A stretch of 45,189 nt of DNA from CAUUCX01 sp041844835 (GTDB lineage Bacteria; Bacillota; Clostridia; Peptostreptococcales; Anaerovoracaceae): positions 1 through 45,189 of the forward strand of contig JBGZBU010000039.1 in assembly GCA_041844835.1 (NCBI GenBank). Direction: 5' to 3'. Each line of letters starts with the position of its first letter. The first letter of the stretch is position 1. The translations under genes were made by a program, and so were the position numbers. This document shows positions 26,701 through 34,246 of the stretch, piece by piece. The notes below the pieces were generated by a model. The model worked only from the letters and a program-made list of their open reading frames with translations, was not told the DNA's origin and made no database searches.

Positions 26701-26933
26701 AACTGGAACGCAGCGGAGATGCGCAAGAAGATGGGAAAGCGTTGTACAGAGGCGTCATTGCGGATGAAAAACTGTGCGGCAGACTGCTTCGAGACGGTGC
26801 GCTCACTTTGTCGGGAAGAAGGTTGACATTCATATTCCGCGCTCGTTATCCGGGAGGCATTACAAAAGAATGTGAGGTTGCGATAACGGTAAGGGATGAA
26901 AATCGCGCGGCACGTTTGCACAGACTGTATTGA
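20799..26933 (+). CDS. Giant secreted protein (2044 aa) of unknown function
   Basis: I do not recognise this protein as a whole. A signal peptide (about 1-36, with VLAES as a likely cleavage site; LACGG is only a poor lipobox) implies export. Two PKD/Ig-like stretches end near residues 340 and 440, each with a SDTDTKTVRIVD or SDTDVKKIRVKE strand. Another PKD-like unit is at about 570-680. A region around 800-1000 alternates short strands and could be propeller-like. Residues about 1215-1300 (LRLAGDNTNGNAYL...EPGREYNLSFEY) resemble a jelly-roll carbohydrate-binding module. The last 250 residues hold one more Ig-like unit. No SLH, LPXTG or other anchor is seen. GGAAAGGGGGAT precedes the ATG. 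Two SLH proteins follow, so a surface-structure role is likely (inference). Confidence 0.8.
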   Translation: MKVSSTIIHRNFIFTLIFTALCFALACGGSQSTVLAESSEDCLWSEKKYHHLDMGVQLAYKKSDGGMHNLIYGDGRSASVHSIISFNKSYKSIKVEDVYPLESPKGRQLNFNADISSMNIGANAADKKAYYDLKYKDHVSLEMTLPEFISNGLNVSFRYKALPKTKIALDVTEYGAVNEDDEIYSLFNGKDALRENQPKVYEAIEAALAAGRGSPGDADRLYLVFCPMVIEYRIPADETFADAVLDIPQQAFTGDEYEAKDASHVSKNSYIKKAVLRVRRAGSGEDFEQIAVWHGDPRAPGVNTGGVQKEKKQLPGLYEYMLQIENNRGRSDTDTKTVRIVDKSTLEVEARLVLPEETYVGHEVIAKDSSKYYKDGECFSAEEAYSMNMGSGSFAVTPEKGAKLVNFETLRSRLRFEHPGVYEVTLTATTACGDSDTDVKKIRVKEVPVIDIKLSGLQKQNRKQRLSANFIYHPRDEIKSCQLELCDLKTGETAVLNAESPSHVGECIKTRKMSFQELENAEGYARCSVEFLTKKPDFAEESRAFTARASIVLNSGKKAENALTFTVLPDLPPKARISVSEKHVRDKNSNIAEIIAEDASESDGDLLGRVWSVNGRDVFGIPGSKDYSFGNKKKISFLKEGVGHVAIDLRVTDDFIEETLPEFIGDEDFLSDCTSASTEVDNIAPTVSVDIGHAAGTDINVMAEASLEKSIVAKLSGLEIALRDEGIDPHLKFIPTGRINASGESKLNSFKWTHPVNCSAARCGVICTPQHFYNIVCEDSENASGEGGGESDCHRLSAYPAQGEAKPIWSRKLSSAKDFSVFVDEFEKYLIVSHKDGKRSRILDAASGDILIELDYSLPHVRHYVGSENGHIYFPDKTGLYRLKINHESPHSLSVLKSEPILCHYLSGGKLTWFSNKNAVMPLHLKKVEFSMDSEEFKEFELPAVELPDELQRTHFYRAGDAISVEDIDVQGNVLLKLPFSGGRYGNYRSEDMIAYISNGGKISVLTPTLGRGDEAHASAAFVKNSAGEARYCTISVKYEEGYSSSGLDVNIHPMDNGKLGVSKNIYAGAANEYDLSEIIYAHVDDASGEIEIMTAGRILWDTRAYGFKFKLNKGELEGDKKYISAAYEKLMHTGAQDYSGGYYLFEKRTPGDKTYMQVENLSRNLSADEAYRAAAASYIPEEKRRDSIVHILRENDVDGMLMNARKSAMERSLYDKGLRLRLAGDNTNGNAYLAKKYKLEPGREYNLSFEYIAKGENAEQLRVVPKITQELEYAGSQSSMDAAHTNVLRGVYKAEKIIPLDCSALNGKKYGTVKFQVPDGYFALLKYDAVIRTDRRTCWRDGIYVDGIPDGQLPFKREEIKSGFRQIIREGHVFPHMLSSGVHVLEKQKLDSDGHQDIMNSRLILYKESSSGGILQAASEKEIHVMLGTDFSLRQEAEATGGWHLSSGKIKMHEDYALLGAYDASLCSINSSPHIAREYMNERESAAGTGYALNDSLKGAVKAFAAAKLPGDHNGYVKIFDESYPVTQSPYYFKDMIGTGKIVNFGDVSRNGRVDFAVFAKNGAAAASGSSFLIYPQFLEGRKDLCFSDTEMYDHNLKYDENGLRKSQVFAPIARSKKTAVLTMECADMKKGSEVFIRNLKLYYIDDTGRKVYAEDFDGGMLECFRNFELNNLIADDGKLFASGKETTAIYAKNERIAYDVIYSDYESDPSGASFWSYEHTPYNDGQEELAEFITDAAGNTVRGKGTVLSKPIERFAKDGKYIARHWQRDRTGDPAYDKYSKKCEIVFYVRGVPNGNAPWVKSIATNPVQVNEGAAYGITAEVDDKEKDILCVLIEVYHKGKLIEKRNIENIAANDKGEYPGIDTGILKYRAETGAYDIVVTVRDKDGAGFDKKSFYVKQEVGIQGRAAHSQKWEERRRAHNLKYPAKQRGADVFYSREEFMLEAVVAGKAESVDVRIKEYPEYKRKLERSGDAQEDGKALYRGVIADEKLCGRLLRDGALTLSGRRLTFIFRARYPGGITKECEVAITVRDENRAARLHRLY

Positions 26934-27063
26934 TCGATTATTACATTATCGTTGCAGTTATGCGCTAACAGTTTATTTTTCCCCCCTATAGTGCTATCAT
27001 GTTGGTGTAACTTTAAATATGAAAACCGACGAAGATATCGTTTTTTAAAAGAGGGGGAAAACC

Positions 27064-29370
27064 ATGAGTACAATAAAAAAATATTCTAGAAGAATTATGG
27101 GATTTTTCCTCACGGCGTTTTTGCTCGTGGGGATTTTTCCTGTTAATTCACAGGCGGACGGACTTTATTTCGCATCGGGAACGGCTCGGGATATAAAAGG
27201 TCACTGGGCTGAAAGTCAGATACAGCAGGGCATGCAAAAAGGCTTTATCAACGGATTCCCTGACGGCACATTCAAGCCGGATGCGCCCGTTACGCGCGCG
27301 CAGTTCGCAAAGATGATCAATGCGGCGCTGGGGATTACTGCGAGCAGACAGATAGCGTTCAGCGATGTGCCTGTGAGCGAGTGGTATTATAACGATGTCG
27401 CAAAAGGAGTCGGTGCAACCTACATAGCCGGCTATGACGACAACCGTTTCAAACCCGACGACTACATCACCAGGCAGGAAGCCGCGGTAATAATCGCAAG
27501 GATTGTGCCGGGAGTGTATAATTCGGGCGGACTCAACACATTCAGCGACAGATTCCGCGTTTCTGATTGGGCGCAGGAGGCAATGAATAAGACCGTTGCA
27601 AGGGGATATATGGGAGCATATAACGACGGATTGCTTCATCCTGCCGATCAGCTTACTCGCGCACAAACCGCAAAAATCCTCATGGATATACTGTCGAAAG
27701 AAAGAATAGTCAAGAGTAAGTATGACGTGGGAACAAGCGGAACTTCTCTCTCAAACAGCATATATACGGGAAATATTACAGTCACGAAAGACGTTGCGGA
27801 CGGAGATGTATCAATCAAGAATTGCACGGTACTCGGCACGCTCATCGTAAACGGCGGAGGGATGAATTCCATTAAAATCGAAAACTCAAGGATAGCAAAG
27901 GCGGTAGTGGAAAGGAAACTCGCCCCTGTTCGCGTGGAGGTGTCGGGTGCTTCAAGCATCGCGGAGATGAGTCTCGCGGCGAATGCGGCGGTTGAATGCG
28001 TTCAGCTTACGGGCGGCGCATTCGGCGACGGCATTAACAAGCTCTCCATTGCCGGCAGCGCCAGTGCGACGCTCAAAGGCAAGCTGAATGAAGTGAGTGT
28101 GGACGGATATTCGGCAAATGTTTATCTGGAAAAAGCGGATGTCTCCAAATTTGTGATTTCTCAGCAGGCGAGAGCGACGAATGTCTCATTGGACAGGAGC
28201 TCGACCATAAAGGAAGCGGCGGTCAACGCGGAATCGAATTTCTACGGGGACGGAACTATAAGCAGGATGATAGTGGGCGCGAACAAGGTGCGCTACAGCA
28301 AGCAGCCTCAGCATGTGCAGGTGCTTTCAAATGTTACTGACAGACCTGTTGTCACGGATCAGCAGGCGCCGAACAAACCGAATTTCAATTCGGATAAACC
28401 TGCGCTTCTCGTTGATACAAGCCGCGTGGGCAGCTCGATATCGCTTAGAGCAAAGGCGAGCAGGCGCGGAACCATATACGCCGTTGCTCTTGAACGCGAC
28501 CGAGTTTCCCCTGACGAAACTCAAATAAAAGAAGGCAAAGATGCGCAGGGTTTCACACTTCCGTACAATCAGCGAAAGTATTCGAGCATTTATGTGGACA
28601 GTCCGACTACATTGACGTTCACCGGGCTGGACGAGAAAAAGGATTATACCGTCTATGCCGTTCTCTATTCGGATGGCGTATATTCTACCATATATAACAG
28701 CAGAGTGACCGCAACCGTTCCTACCTCCATGCTCAATGCACTGAGTGTGGATGCATTCAAAGAGGGTGAGGACAAAGGTACGAGGATTTCTCTGGAACCG
28801 TCATTTTCCAGCGTATCCGCAGTGACAAATTACAAGGTTACCATGCCGTTTGCTACGAGCAAGGTGCTCATCAAGGCGGGTTCTTCGGGAGTTTCAGCCA
28901 TAAAATTCGCGGAGGGAAGCGGCGCGTTCGCTCCATATACCAAGGATCAGATGGAGCTGCCGATCAAGCCGGGAGATGAGAAAACGATCAGGATACAGGT
29001 TTTGGAAGATGGAAAAAGAGCCACGATTTATACGCTTAAAATAATCGCAAAGGGTAACACGGACAATAAATATAAATTCGCCCAGAGTTCCGCCGTGCAG
29101 TTCATAAACGGGGGAAGTGCGAACGAAAAAATGCCTCTTTACACATTTGATGCGGGGCATACTTCGCTTGACATTGAAATTGCGCTTGTTGACAAGGATG
29201 CCAGGGTCACTTCTTCCCAGATATTCTTTAACAGCGGCGACCACAAGGACGGGATTTGGAAAGGGCATATCAAGGGGTTGTCGAACGGAGATACCAGAGA
29301 AGTATCATACACCGTTACATCACACGGCGTGAGCGAGACGGTGAGATTCAAAATAGAAATTTCAAAATGA
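27064..29370 (+). CDS. S-layer homology domain surface protein
   Basis: A 768-residue exported protein. A signal peptide (1-33, ending SQADG) is followed by three SLH repeats (about 40-85, 98-148 and 155-210), with signatures such as GFPDGTFKPDAPVTRAQFAKM and YDDNRFKPDDYITRQEAAVII. SLH domains bind secondary cell-wall polymers. A beta-helix-like region (about 235-400, short hydrophobic strands such as SIKNCTVLGTLIVNGG) follows. It ends with a cadherin-like beta-sandwich segment (about 560-660). GAGGGGG lies before the ATG. A weak promoter (TTTATT, 17 bp, TATCAT) may sit at about 26971-26999. Another SLH gene follows within 31 nt. Confidence 0.92.
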   Translation: MSTIKKYSRRIMGFFLTAFLLVGIFPVNSQADGLYFASGTARDIKGHWAESQIQQGMQKGFINGFPDGTFKPDAPVTRAQFAKMINAALGITASRQIAFSDVPVSEWYYNDVAKGVGATYIAGYDDNRFKPDDYITRQEAAVIIARIVPGVYNSGGLNTFSDRFRVSDWAQEAMNKTVARGYMGAYNDGLLHPADQLTRAQTAKILMDILSKERIVKSKYDVGTSGTSLSNSIYTGNITVTKDVADGDVSIKNCTVLGTLIVNGGGMNSIKIENSRIAKAVVERKLAPVRVEVSGASSIAEMSLAANAAVECVQLTGGAFGDGINKLSIAGSASATLKGKLNEVSVDGYSANVYLEKADVSKFVISQQARATNVSLDRSSTIKEAAVNAESNFYGDGTISRMIVGANKVRYSKQPQHVQVLSNVTDRPVVTDQQAPNKPNFNSDKPALLVDTSRVGSSISLRAKASRRGTIYAVALERDRVSPDETQIKEGKDAQGFTLPYNQRKYSSIYVDSPTTLTFTGLDEKKDYTVYAVLYSDGVYSTIYNSRVTATVPTSMLNALSVDAFKEGEDKGTRISLEPSFSSVSAVTNYKVTMPFATSKVLIKAGSSGVSAIKFAEGSGAFAPYTKDQMELPIKPGDEKTIRIQVLEDGKRATIYTLKIIAKGNTDNKYKFAQSSAVQFINGGSANEKMPLYTFDAGHTSLDIEIALVDKDARVTSSQIFFNSGDHKDGIWKGHIKGLSNGDTREVSYTVTSHGVSETVRFKIEISK

Positions 29371-29401
29371 GATGAATTGATGAATTGAGGAGAATATGAC
29401 A

Positions 29402-30949
29402 ATGAACAATCTGAGAGAAGATCATCGGAAGATTCCGCCATATGTAAAAGCCGCATTTGTGCTCGCATTATTCTTCCTGGCGTTTATTGCGGGCAGGGTT
29501 TTGCTTGCTCAACCGGCAGCGGCGGAGACGGCCGCGCCGAGTCAGGAAGCGGTGCCAATGCTGATATCTGCGGATTCAGTTCCGACGCTTCCGCGGGATA
29601 TAGCGGACAAACCGTATAAAGACGCCGTATACAACCTGATTAAGGGCAAGATAGTTACGGGGGATGTAGACGGATTGTTCCATCCGGACAAACCGCTTAC
29701 GAGAGCGGAGGTGTGCGCGATGATTGTAAGAACTATCAACCCGTCCATGCTCTACGGAACTCCCACTCAAGAAGTGCAGCTGCAGCATAAATTTACGGAT
29801 CTCGCGGGAGCGTCGTGGGCTGAGCCTTACATCGCTTACGCCGCGGCACATGGCATAGTGAACGGATATGGAGACGGCACATTCAAGCCGAGCAATGAAG
29901 TGAGCGCAGCTGAGTTGTTTGCAATGGTATTGCGCGCCTCCGGAGCGGATATCAAGCCCGTTACCGGCGCCGACTGGCAGATTCCGTATGTGGAAGGCGC
30001 GGTGAAATTCGCGCTGCTTGACGGGGAGATCAATCTCTCGGAATTGGCTCCGGCAGAGCAGACCAAGGCATATGGAGCATTCGCGGCAAAATATAAAAAA
30101 GCGCCTAAATGGGCGGCAGCGTACTGCATATACAATCAGAAGGACAGAATCGCGCAATTTGAAAAAACAAAGATGCAGAAACCTGACTCCGCCGGCGGAC
30201 AGCCCGAGGTGCTGGGATTATCGTTTGCCACCGACAATTTCGATGCGAATATGACCAAATTCGGTGACTTGAAATTTGCTTCCGATGTTGTTGCGTACGA
30301 ATACGGCGGCAAAACTGACTATAAGAAAGATATGACGATTCCTGCGACTTCCGGTCTGCAAAAAACCACAATTTATAAATACAAGAATGCCGAGACTCCG
30401 GCCCTTTACCGGCTGAATTCGGCGGGAGAGATAGAATTGATAATATTGCCGATTGATGCCGGATTTACCGGCAGGGCATACGGCGTGATAAATGGAATAG
30501 GCATGGGGCTGAACGCGGACGGCAGAGCTGTAAAAACGGTAAACAGTCTTGTTGCGGGGCGCGCCGTCAGCTGGATTTGTGACGAAAACATCAGCGACAT
30601 TCCCGCTGCAGCCGATTTGTTTAAAGGAGATATATACGAAATGTCCCTGATCAACGGAGAAGTGCAGTCGGTATTCAGTGTCACGGGCAAGTTCAAGGGC
30701 AACAGATTTGTGGAAATAAATCCCGCCCACGTCTGGACGGATGTGGAATCCGCGGAAGCTTTACTTGTAAAAATAGGCGGGAAATACATAGACATCAAGA
30801 AAAATGCCGTGTGCTACAGGCTTGCGAGCTCAGGAAATGCGTATGAACTTGCAAGCGTCGACGATATTATCGCAGGCACGAGCCTTGTGAGAATTTTTGA
30901 TATAAGCGATGATGAGAACGGCGCCGCCGATCTGGTAGTGATAAAATAG
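29402..30949 (+). CDS. Membrane-anchored SLH domain protein
   Basis: A 515-residue protein. An N-terminal hydrophobic helix (about 12-36) is a signal or anchor. SLH repeats follow at about 62-108 (KPYKDAVYNLIKGKIVTGDVD, FHPDKPLTRAEVCAMI) and 125-175 (HGIVNGYGDGTFKPSNEVS), with a third degenerate copy (about 185-230) lacking the usual PDGTF core. The C-terminal 280 residues are beta-rich and unassigned. I prefer ATG 29402, 9 nt after GAGGAG; the ATG at 29396 is only 3 nt from it. It is the second gene of the SLH pair, probably in one transcript, and precedes lepA by 39 nt. Confidence 0.9.
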   Translation: MNNLREDHRKIPPYVKAAFVLALFFLAFIAGRVLLAQPAAAETAAPSQEAVPMLISADSVPTLPRDIADKPYKDAVYNLIKGKIVTGDVDGLFHPDKPLTRAEVCAMIVRTINPSMLYGTPTQEVQLQHKFTDLAGASWAEPYIAYAAAHGIVNGYGDGTFKPSNEVSAAELFAMVLRASGADIKPVTGADWQIPYVEGAVKFALLDGEINLSELAPAEQTKAYGAFAAKYKKAPKWAAAYCIYNQKDRIAQFEKTKMQKPDSAGGQPEVLGLSFATDNFDANMTKFGDLKFASDVVAYEYGGKTDYKKDMTIPATSGLQKTTIYKYKNAETPALYRLNSAGEIELIILPIDAGFTGRAYGVINGIGMGLNADGRAVKTVNSLVAGRAVSWICDENISDIPAAADLFKGDIYEMSLINGEVQSVFSVTGKFKGNRFVEINPAHVWTDVESAEALLVKIGGKYIDIKKNAVCYRLASSGNAYELASVDDIIAGTSLVRIFDISDDENGAADLVVIK

Positions 30950-30988
30950 ATCGGATTTATCAGATTCGTACGGAGAAAAGAAAAAGGC

Positions 30989-32800
30989 ATGAGTTTATAT
31001 AAAGATTACATAAGAAATTTTTGCATTATAGCACATATAGATCACGGGAAATCGACGCTTGCGGACAGACTTATAGAAAAAACCGACAGTGTGTCGCAGC
31101 GCGAGATGAAAGCACAGTTTTTGGACAACATGGATCTGGAGCGTGAGAGAGGGATTACGATCAAGCTCCAGACGACTCGCCTGAAATACAAGGCTGCGGA
31201 CGGAGAAATATATACTCTGAATTTGATCGATACGCCGGGGCATGTGGATTTCAATTATGAAGTTTCAAGAAGTCTTGCGGCATGCGAGGGAGCGATACTC
31301 ATAGTGGACGCTTCTCAGGGAGTGGAAGCTCAAACGCTCGCGAATGTTTACCTCGCAATGGATGAAAATCTGGAGATCGTTCCCGTTCTGAATAAAATAG
31401 ATCTCCCCAGCGCGCGGCCCGACGAGGTCAAACTCGAGATAGAGGATGTGATCGGAATAGAGGCTGAGGCGGCTCCGCTTATCTCCGCCAAAGAGGGACG
31501 GGGCATCGACGAAGTTTTGGAATCCATCGTTCGCTGCATTCCGCCGCCCGCCGGCGATCCGGATGCGAGGTTGAAAGCGCTTATATTCGATTCATTCTAT
31601 GACGCATACAAGGGACTCATCGTTTACGTCAGAGTGTTTGACGGACGCGTGAAAAAGGGCGACGTGATTCGCATGATGAACACAGGCAAGACCTATGAGG
31701 TCACGGAAGTGGGTGTGCACGCGCCGTATCCTATCGAATGCAGCGAGCTGAAAGCCGGCGAAGTCGGATATATTTGTGCCGCGATAAAAAAGGTGGGCGA
31801 TGCACGCGTGGGAGATACGATCACCCTCGACACGGCGCCTACGGAAGAGCCCCTTAAGGGCTACAAAAAAGTCCAATCCATGGTATACTGCGGGATTTAT
31901 CCCGCGGAGGGCGAAAAATACGAAACGGTTAAGGATGCGCTTGAAAAATTGCAGGTCAATGACGCTGCGTTTGTTTTTGAGCCGGAGACATCTACCGCGC
32001 TGGGTTTCGGATTCCGTTGCGGATTTTTGGGGTTGCTGCACATGGAAATAATCGTGGAGCGCCTGGAACGCGAATTCGATTTAGCGGTCATCACCACTTC
32101 GCCAAGCGTAATATATAAAGTGGTAATGACGGACGGCAGCGTTCGCATGATACAAAACCCGACGAATATGCCTGCACCTACGGAGATTTCTCACATAGAA
32201 GAACCGATTGTAAAAGCGGATATTATGACGCCCAAAGAATACGTCGGAAGCATTATGGAGATTTGTCAGAGCCGGCGCGGCAAGATGACGCATATGGAAT
32301 ACATAACTGAAAATAGAGTTCAGCTTCATTATGAGCTGCCGCTGAACGAAGTAATATATGATTTTTTCGATGCGCTGAAATCGAAAACGCGCGGTTACGG
32401 CTCTCTGGATTATGAATTCCTGCGCTATGAAAAATCGAAACTTGTAAAACTTGACATACTTTTGAACAAGGAAATGGTCGACGCTTTTTCGATGATTGTG
32501 CATGAATCCGACGCCTACAATCGAGGACGTTTCGTCTGTGAAAAACTAAAAGACATCATTCCGATGCATCAATTTGAAATTCCGATTCAGGCGTCGATAG
32601 GTCAGAAAGTCATAGCGCGTTCGACCGTCAGGGCGTATCGCAAGGACGTAATCGCCAAATGTTACGGCGGCGACATCTCGCGTAAGAAAAAATTGCTTGA
32701 AAAACAAAAAGAAGGCAAAAAGAGAATGCGGCAGTTCGGAACGGTTGATGTGCCGCAGGAGGCGTTTACGGCCGTTCTCAAATACGACGACAACAAATAA
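30989..32800 (+). CDS. lepA: Elongation factor 4
   Basis: Translational GTPase LepA/EF4 (603 aa), which acts on ribosomes during back-translocation or 30S assembly. The G1 motif AHIDHGKST is at 15-23, the G3 motif is DTPGHVDF and the G4 motif is NKIDLPSA. Domains II, III and V-like follow, then the LepA-specific C-terminal domain (YGGDISRKKKLLEKQKEGKKRMR). Length is typical. lepA followed by hemW is a classic gene pair in Firmicutes, and it holds here. Confidence 0.98.
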   Translation: MSLYKDYIRNFCIIAHIDHGKSTLADRLIEKTDSVSQREMKAQFLDNMDLERERGITIKLQTTRLKYKAADGEIYTLNLIDTPGHVDFNYEVSRSLAACEGAILIVDASQGVEAQTLANVYLAMDENLEIVPVLNKIDLPSARPDEVKLEIEDVIGIEAEAAPLISAKEGRGIDEVLESIVRCIPPPAGDPDARLKALIFDSFYDAYKGLIVYVRVFDGRVKKGDVIRMMNTGKTYEVTEVGVHAPYPIECSELKAGEVGYICAAIKKVGDARVGDTITLDTAPTEEPLKGYKKVQSMVYCGIYPAEGEKYETVKDALEKLQVNDAAFVFEPETSTALGFGFRCGFLGLLHMEIIVERLEREFDLAVITTSPSVIYKVVMTDGSVRMIQNPTNMPAPTEISHIEEPIVKADIMTPKEYVGSIMEICQSRRGKMTHMEYITENRVQLHYELPLNEVIYDFFDALKSKTRGYGSLDYEFLRYEKSKLVKLDILLNKEMVDAFSMIVHESDAYNRGRFVCEKLKDIIPMHQFEIPIQASIGQKVIARSTVRAYRKDVIAKCYGGDISRKKKLLEKQKEGKKRMRQFGTVDVPQEAFTAVLKYDDNK

Positions 32801-32839
32801 AACACGAAAAAATAAGCATAAAAATAAGGAGGTATGTGT

Positions 32840-34003
32840 ATGAAAAAACTGGGAATTTATATACACATACCTTTTTGCGTGAGCAAATGCGGCTACTGCG
32901 GCTTCAATTCCGTCGCCGTTTCCGAGGGTTCTCCGCTCATTGAAAAATATGCGAATGCGCTGCTTGCAGAGCTGGAATACGTGCTGTCGGCAGTGCCGGA
33001 GAAATATGTCACGGACAGCATTTTTTTCGGCGGCGGCACCCCGTCGATGCTTAAGGCGGAGCAAGTCCTAAGACTGATTGATCTCATAGCGGGACATAAA
33101 AACTCTTTGATTGCAGATGACGCGGAAATTACGCTCGAAGCAAATCCCAAGACATTCAGCGCGGAAAAAATCGGAGCATATGCTGAGGCGGGGATAAATC
33201 GCCTGTCCATAGGAGCGCAGAGCATGAACGATCTCGAGCTTGAAACGCTCGGGAGATCGCACACCTCGTCGGAATTCGTCGCCGCTTATGAATATGCAAG
33301 AAACGCGGGAATAAACAATATAAATGTGGACTTGATGCTCGGAATTCCGCGGCAGACCGAGCGTAGCTTTAAAAACTCGCTTCACGCGGCTTGCAAACTT
33401 TTGCCGGAACACATATCGTGTTACAGCCTGGAATTGGAGGAGGGTACGCAGTTTTACGAGCGGTATGCCGGCGGGGAATTTTCCCGTTTTTCATTTGAAA
33501 AAGAGAGACGGATATATCATGAAGCATGTGAAATACTTGCGGAATACGGCTATGAACATTATGAGATTTCCAATTTTGCGCTTAAAGGCAGAAAATGCCG
33601 CCACAATCTCAAATACTGGGATCTTTGCGATTGGATCGGTGTCGGCGTTTCCGCCCATTCATATATCGGGAATACATATTCGGGGAATATAGCGGATATT
33701 ACAGCATACATCGCCGGCATGGAAAAAGGAAAAATTCGCGATGTCGTCGAGCATAGCGCTGAAAATGACAAAAGAACGGTCGCATCCGATTTTGTGCTGA
33801 TGGGGCTGCGCAAAGCGGAGGGCATCAGATACGGCGATTTCAGAAAGAGAGTGGGCGATGATTTTTTTGAAATTTTCCCGGATGCCGCGGCATTCATGAA
33901 AAAATATGCACAGTGCGGATTGCTTGAGATTGATAGTGAAGGACTGCGCCTCACAAAGCGGGGCATCGACATGTCGAGCGATATTCTGTCCGAATTCCTA
34001 TAG
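32840..34003 (+). CDS. hemW: HemW-like radical-SAM protein (coproporphyrinogen III oxidase family)
   Basis: A 387-residue radical-SAM protein. The cluster motif is CVSKCGYC (C13, C17, C20) followed by GF, i.e. CX3CX2C without the fourth Cys of HemN. GGGTPSML is the SAM-binding stretch, and EANP and GVGVSAHSY fit HemW. HemW is a haem chaperone/transfer protein rather than the oxidase. The start is set at the ATG at 32840, 6 nt after AAGGAGGT; the ATG at 32834 touches that site. It follows lepA by 39 nt, as often seen. Confidence 0.93.
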   Translation: MKKLGIYIHIPFCVSKCGYCGFNSVAVSEGSPLIEKYANALLAELEYVLSAVPEKYVTDSIFFGGGTPSMLKAEQVLRLIDLIAGHKNSLIADDAEITLEANPKTFSAEKIGAYAEAGINRLSIGAQSMNDLELETLGRSHTSSEFVAAYEYARNAGINNINVDLMLGIPRQTERSFKNSLHAACKLLPEHISCYSLELEEGTQFYERYAGGEFSRFSFEKERRIYHEACEILAEYGYEHYEISNFALKGRKCRHNLKYWDLCDWIGVGVSAHSYIGNTYSGNIADITAYIAGMEKGKIRDVVEHSAENDKRTVASDFVLMGLRKAEGIRYGDFRKRVGDDFFEIFPDAAAFMKKYAQCGLLEIDSEGLRLTKRGIDMSSDILSEFL

Positions 34004-34030
34004 GGACTGTAGTAAATATTTTTTTACTTG

Positions 34031-34128
34031 TGATATAATGGTTGCATTCATTGTATGCTCAACACTATGGGTGTTGAGCATTGCGGCGTTGCCGATATGA
34101 AGCAACCATTTGATCATGCCGGAATCTG
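34031..34128. repeat. Palindromic element, copy 1
   Basis: A 98-bp unit repeated directly at 34135-34232 with six differences. Its first 86 bp form an imperfect palindrome: TGATATAATGGTTGC at the left end and the reverse complement of TGATCAAATGGTTGC at the right (13 of 15 match). Inside are a 10-bp hairpin, TGCTCAACAC/GTGTTGAGCA, and a small CGGC-GTT-GCCG hairpin. TATAAT at 34034-34039 preceded by TG looks like an extended -10 box. As RNA it would fold into a three-way junction. It lies between hemW and glpK. Confidence 0.85.
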
Positions 34129-34134
34129 TTGTCA

Positions 34135-34232
34135 TGATATAATGGTTGCATTCATTATACACTCAACACCATAGGTGTTGAGCATTGCGGCGTTGCCGAT
34201 ATGAAGCAACCATTTGATCATGTCGGAATCTG
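34135..34232. repeat. Palindromic element, copy 2
   Basis: The second copy of the 98-bp unit, ending 15 nt before the glpK start. Five of its six changes from copy 1 fall in or beside the central hairpin, where CTCAACACC pairs with GGTGTTGAG; one T-to-C change turns a T-G wobble into C-G. The outer stem is identical. It carries its own TGATATAAT at 34135-34143. Confidence 0.85.
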
Positions 34233-34246
34233 AGAGGCGATTGCGG

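Noticed and set aside
27064..30949. SLH repeats as tandem DNA repeats or a CRISPR-like array
   Set aside because: They repeat only at protein level; no regular spacers or identical repeats are seen anywhere in the window.
32840..34003. Oxygen-independent coproporphyrinogen oxidase HemN
   Set aside because: The cluster motif lacks HemN's fourth Cys and the gene follows lepA, both typical of HemW.
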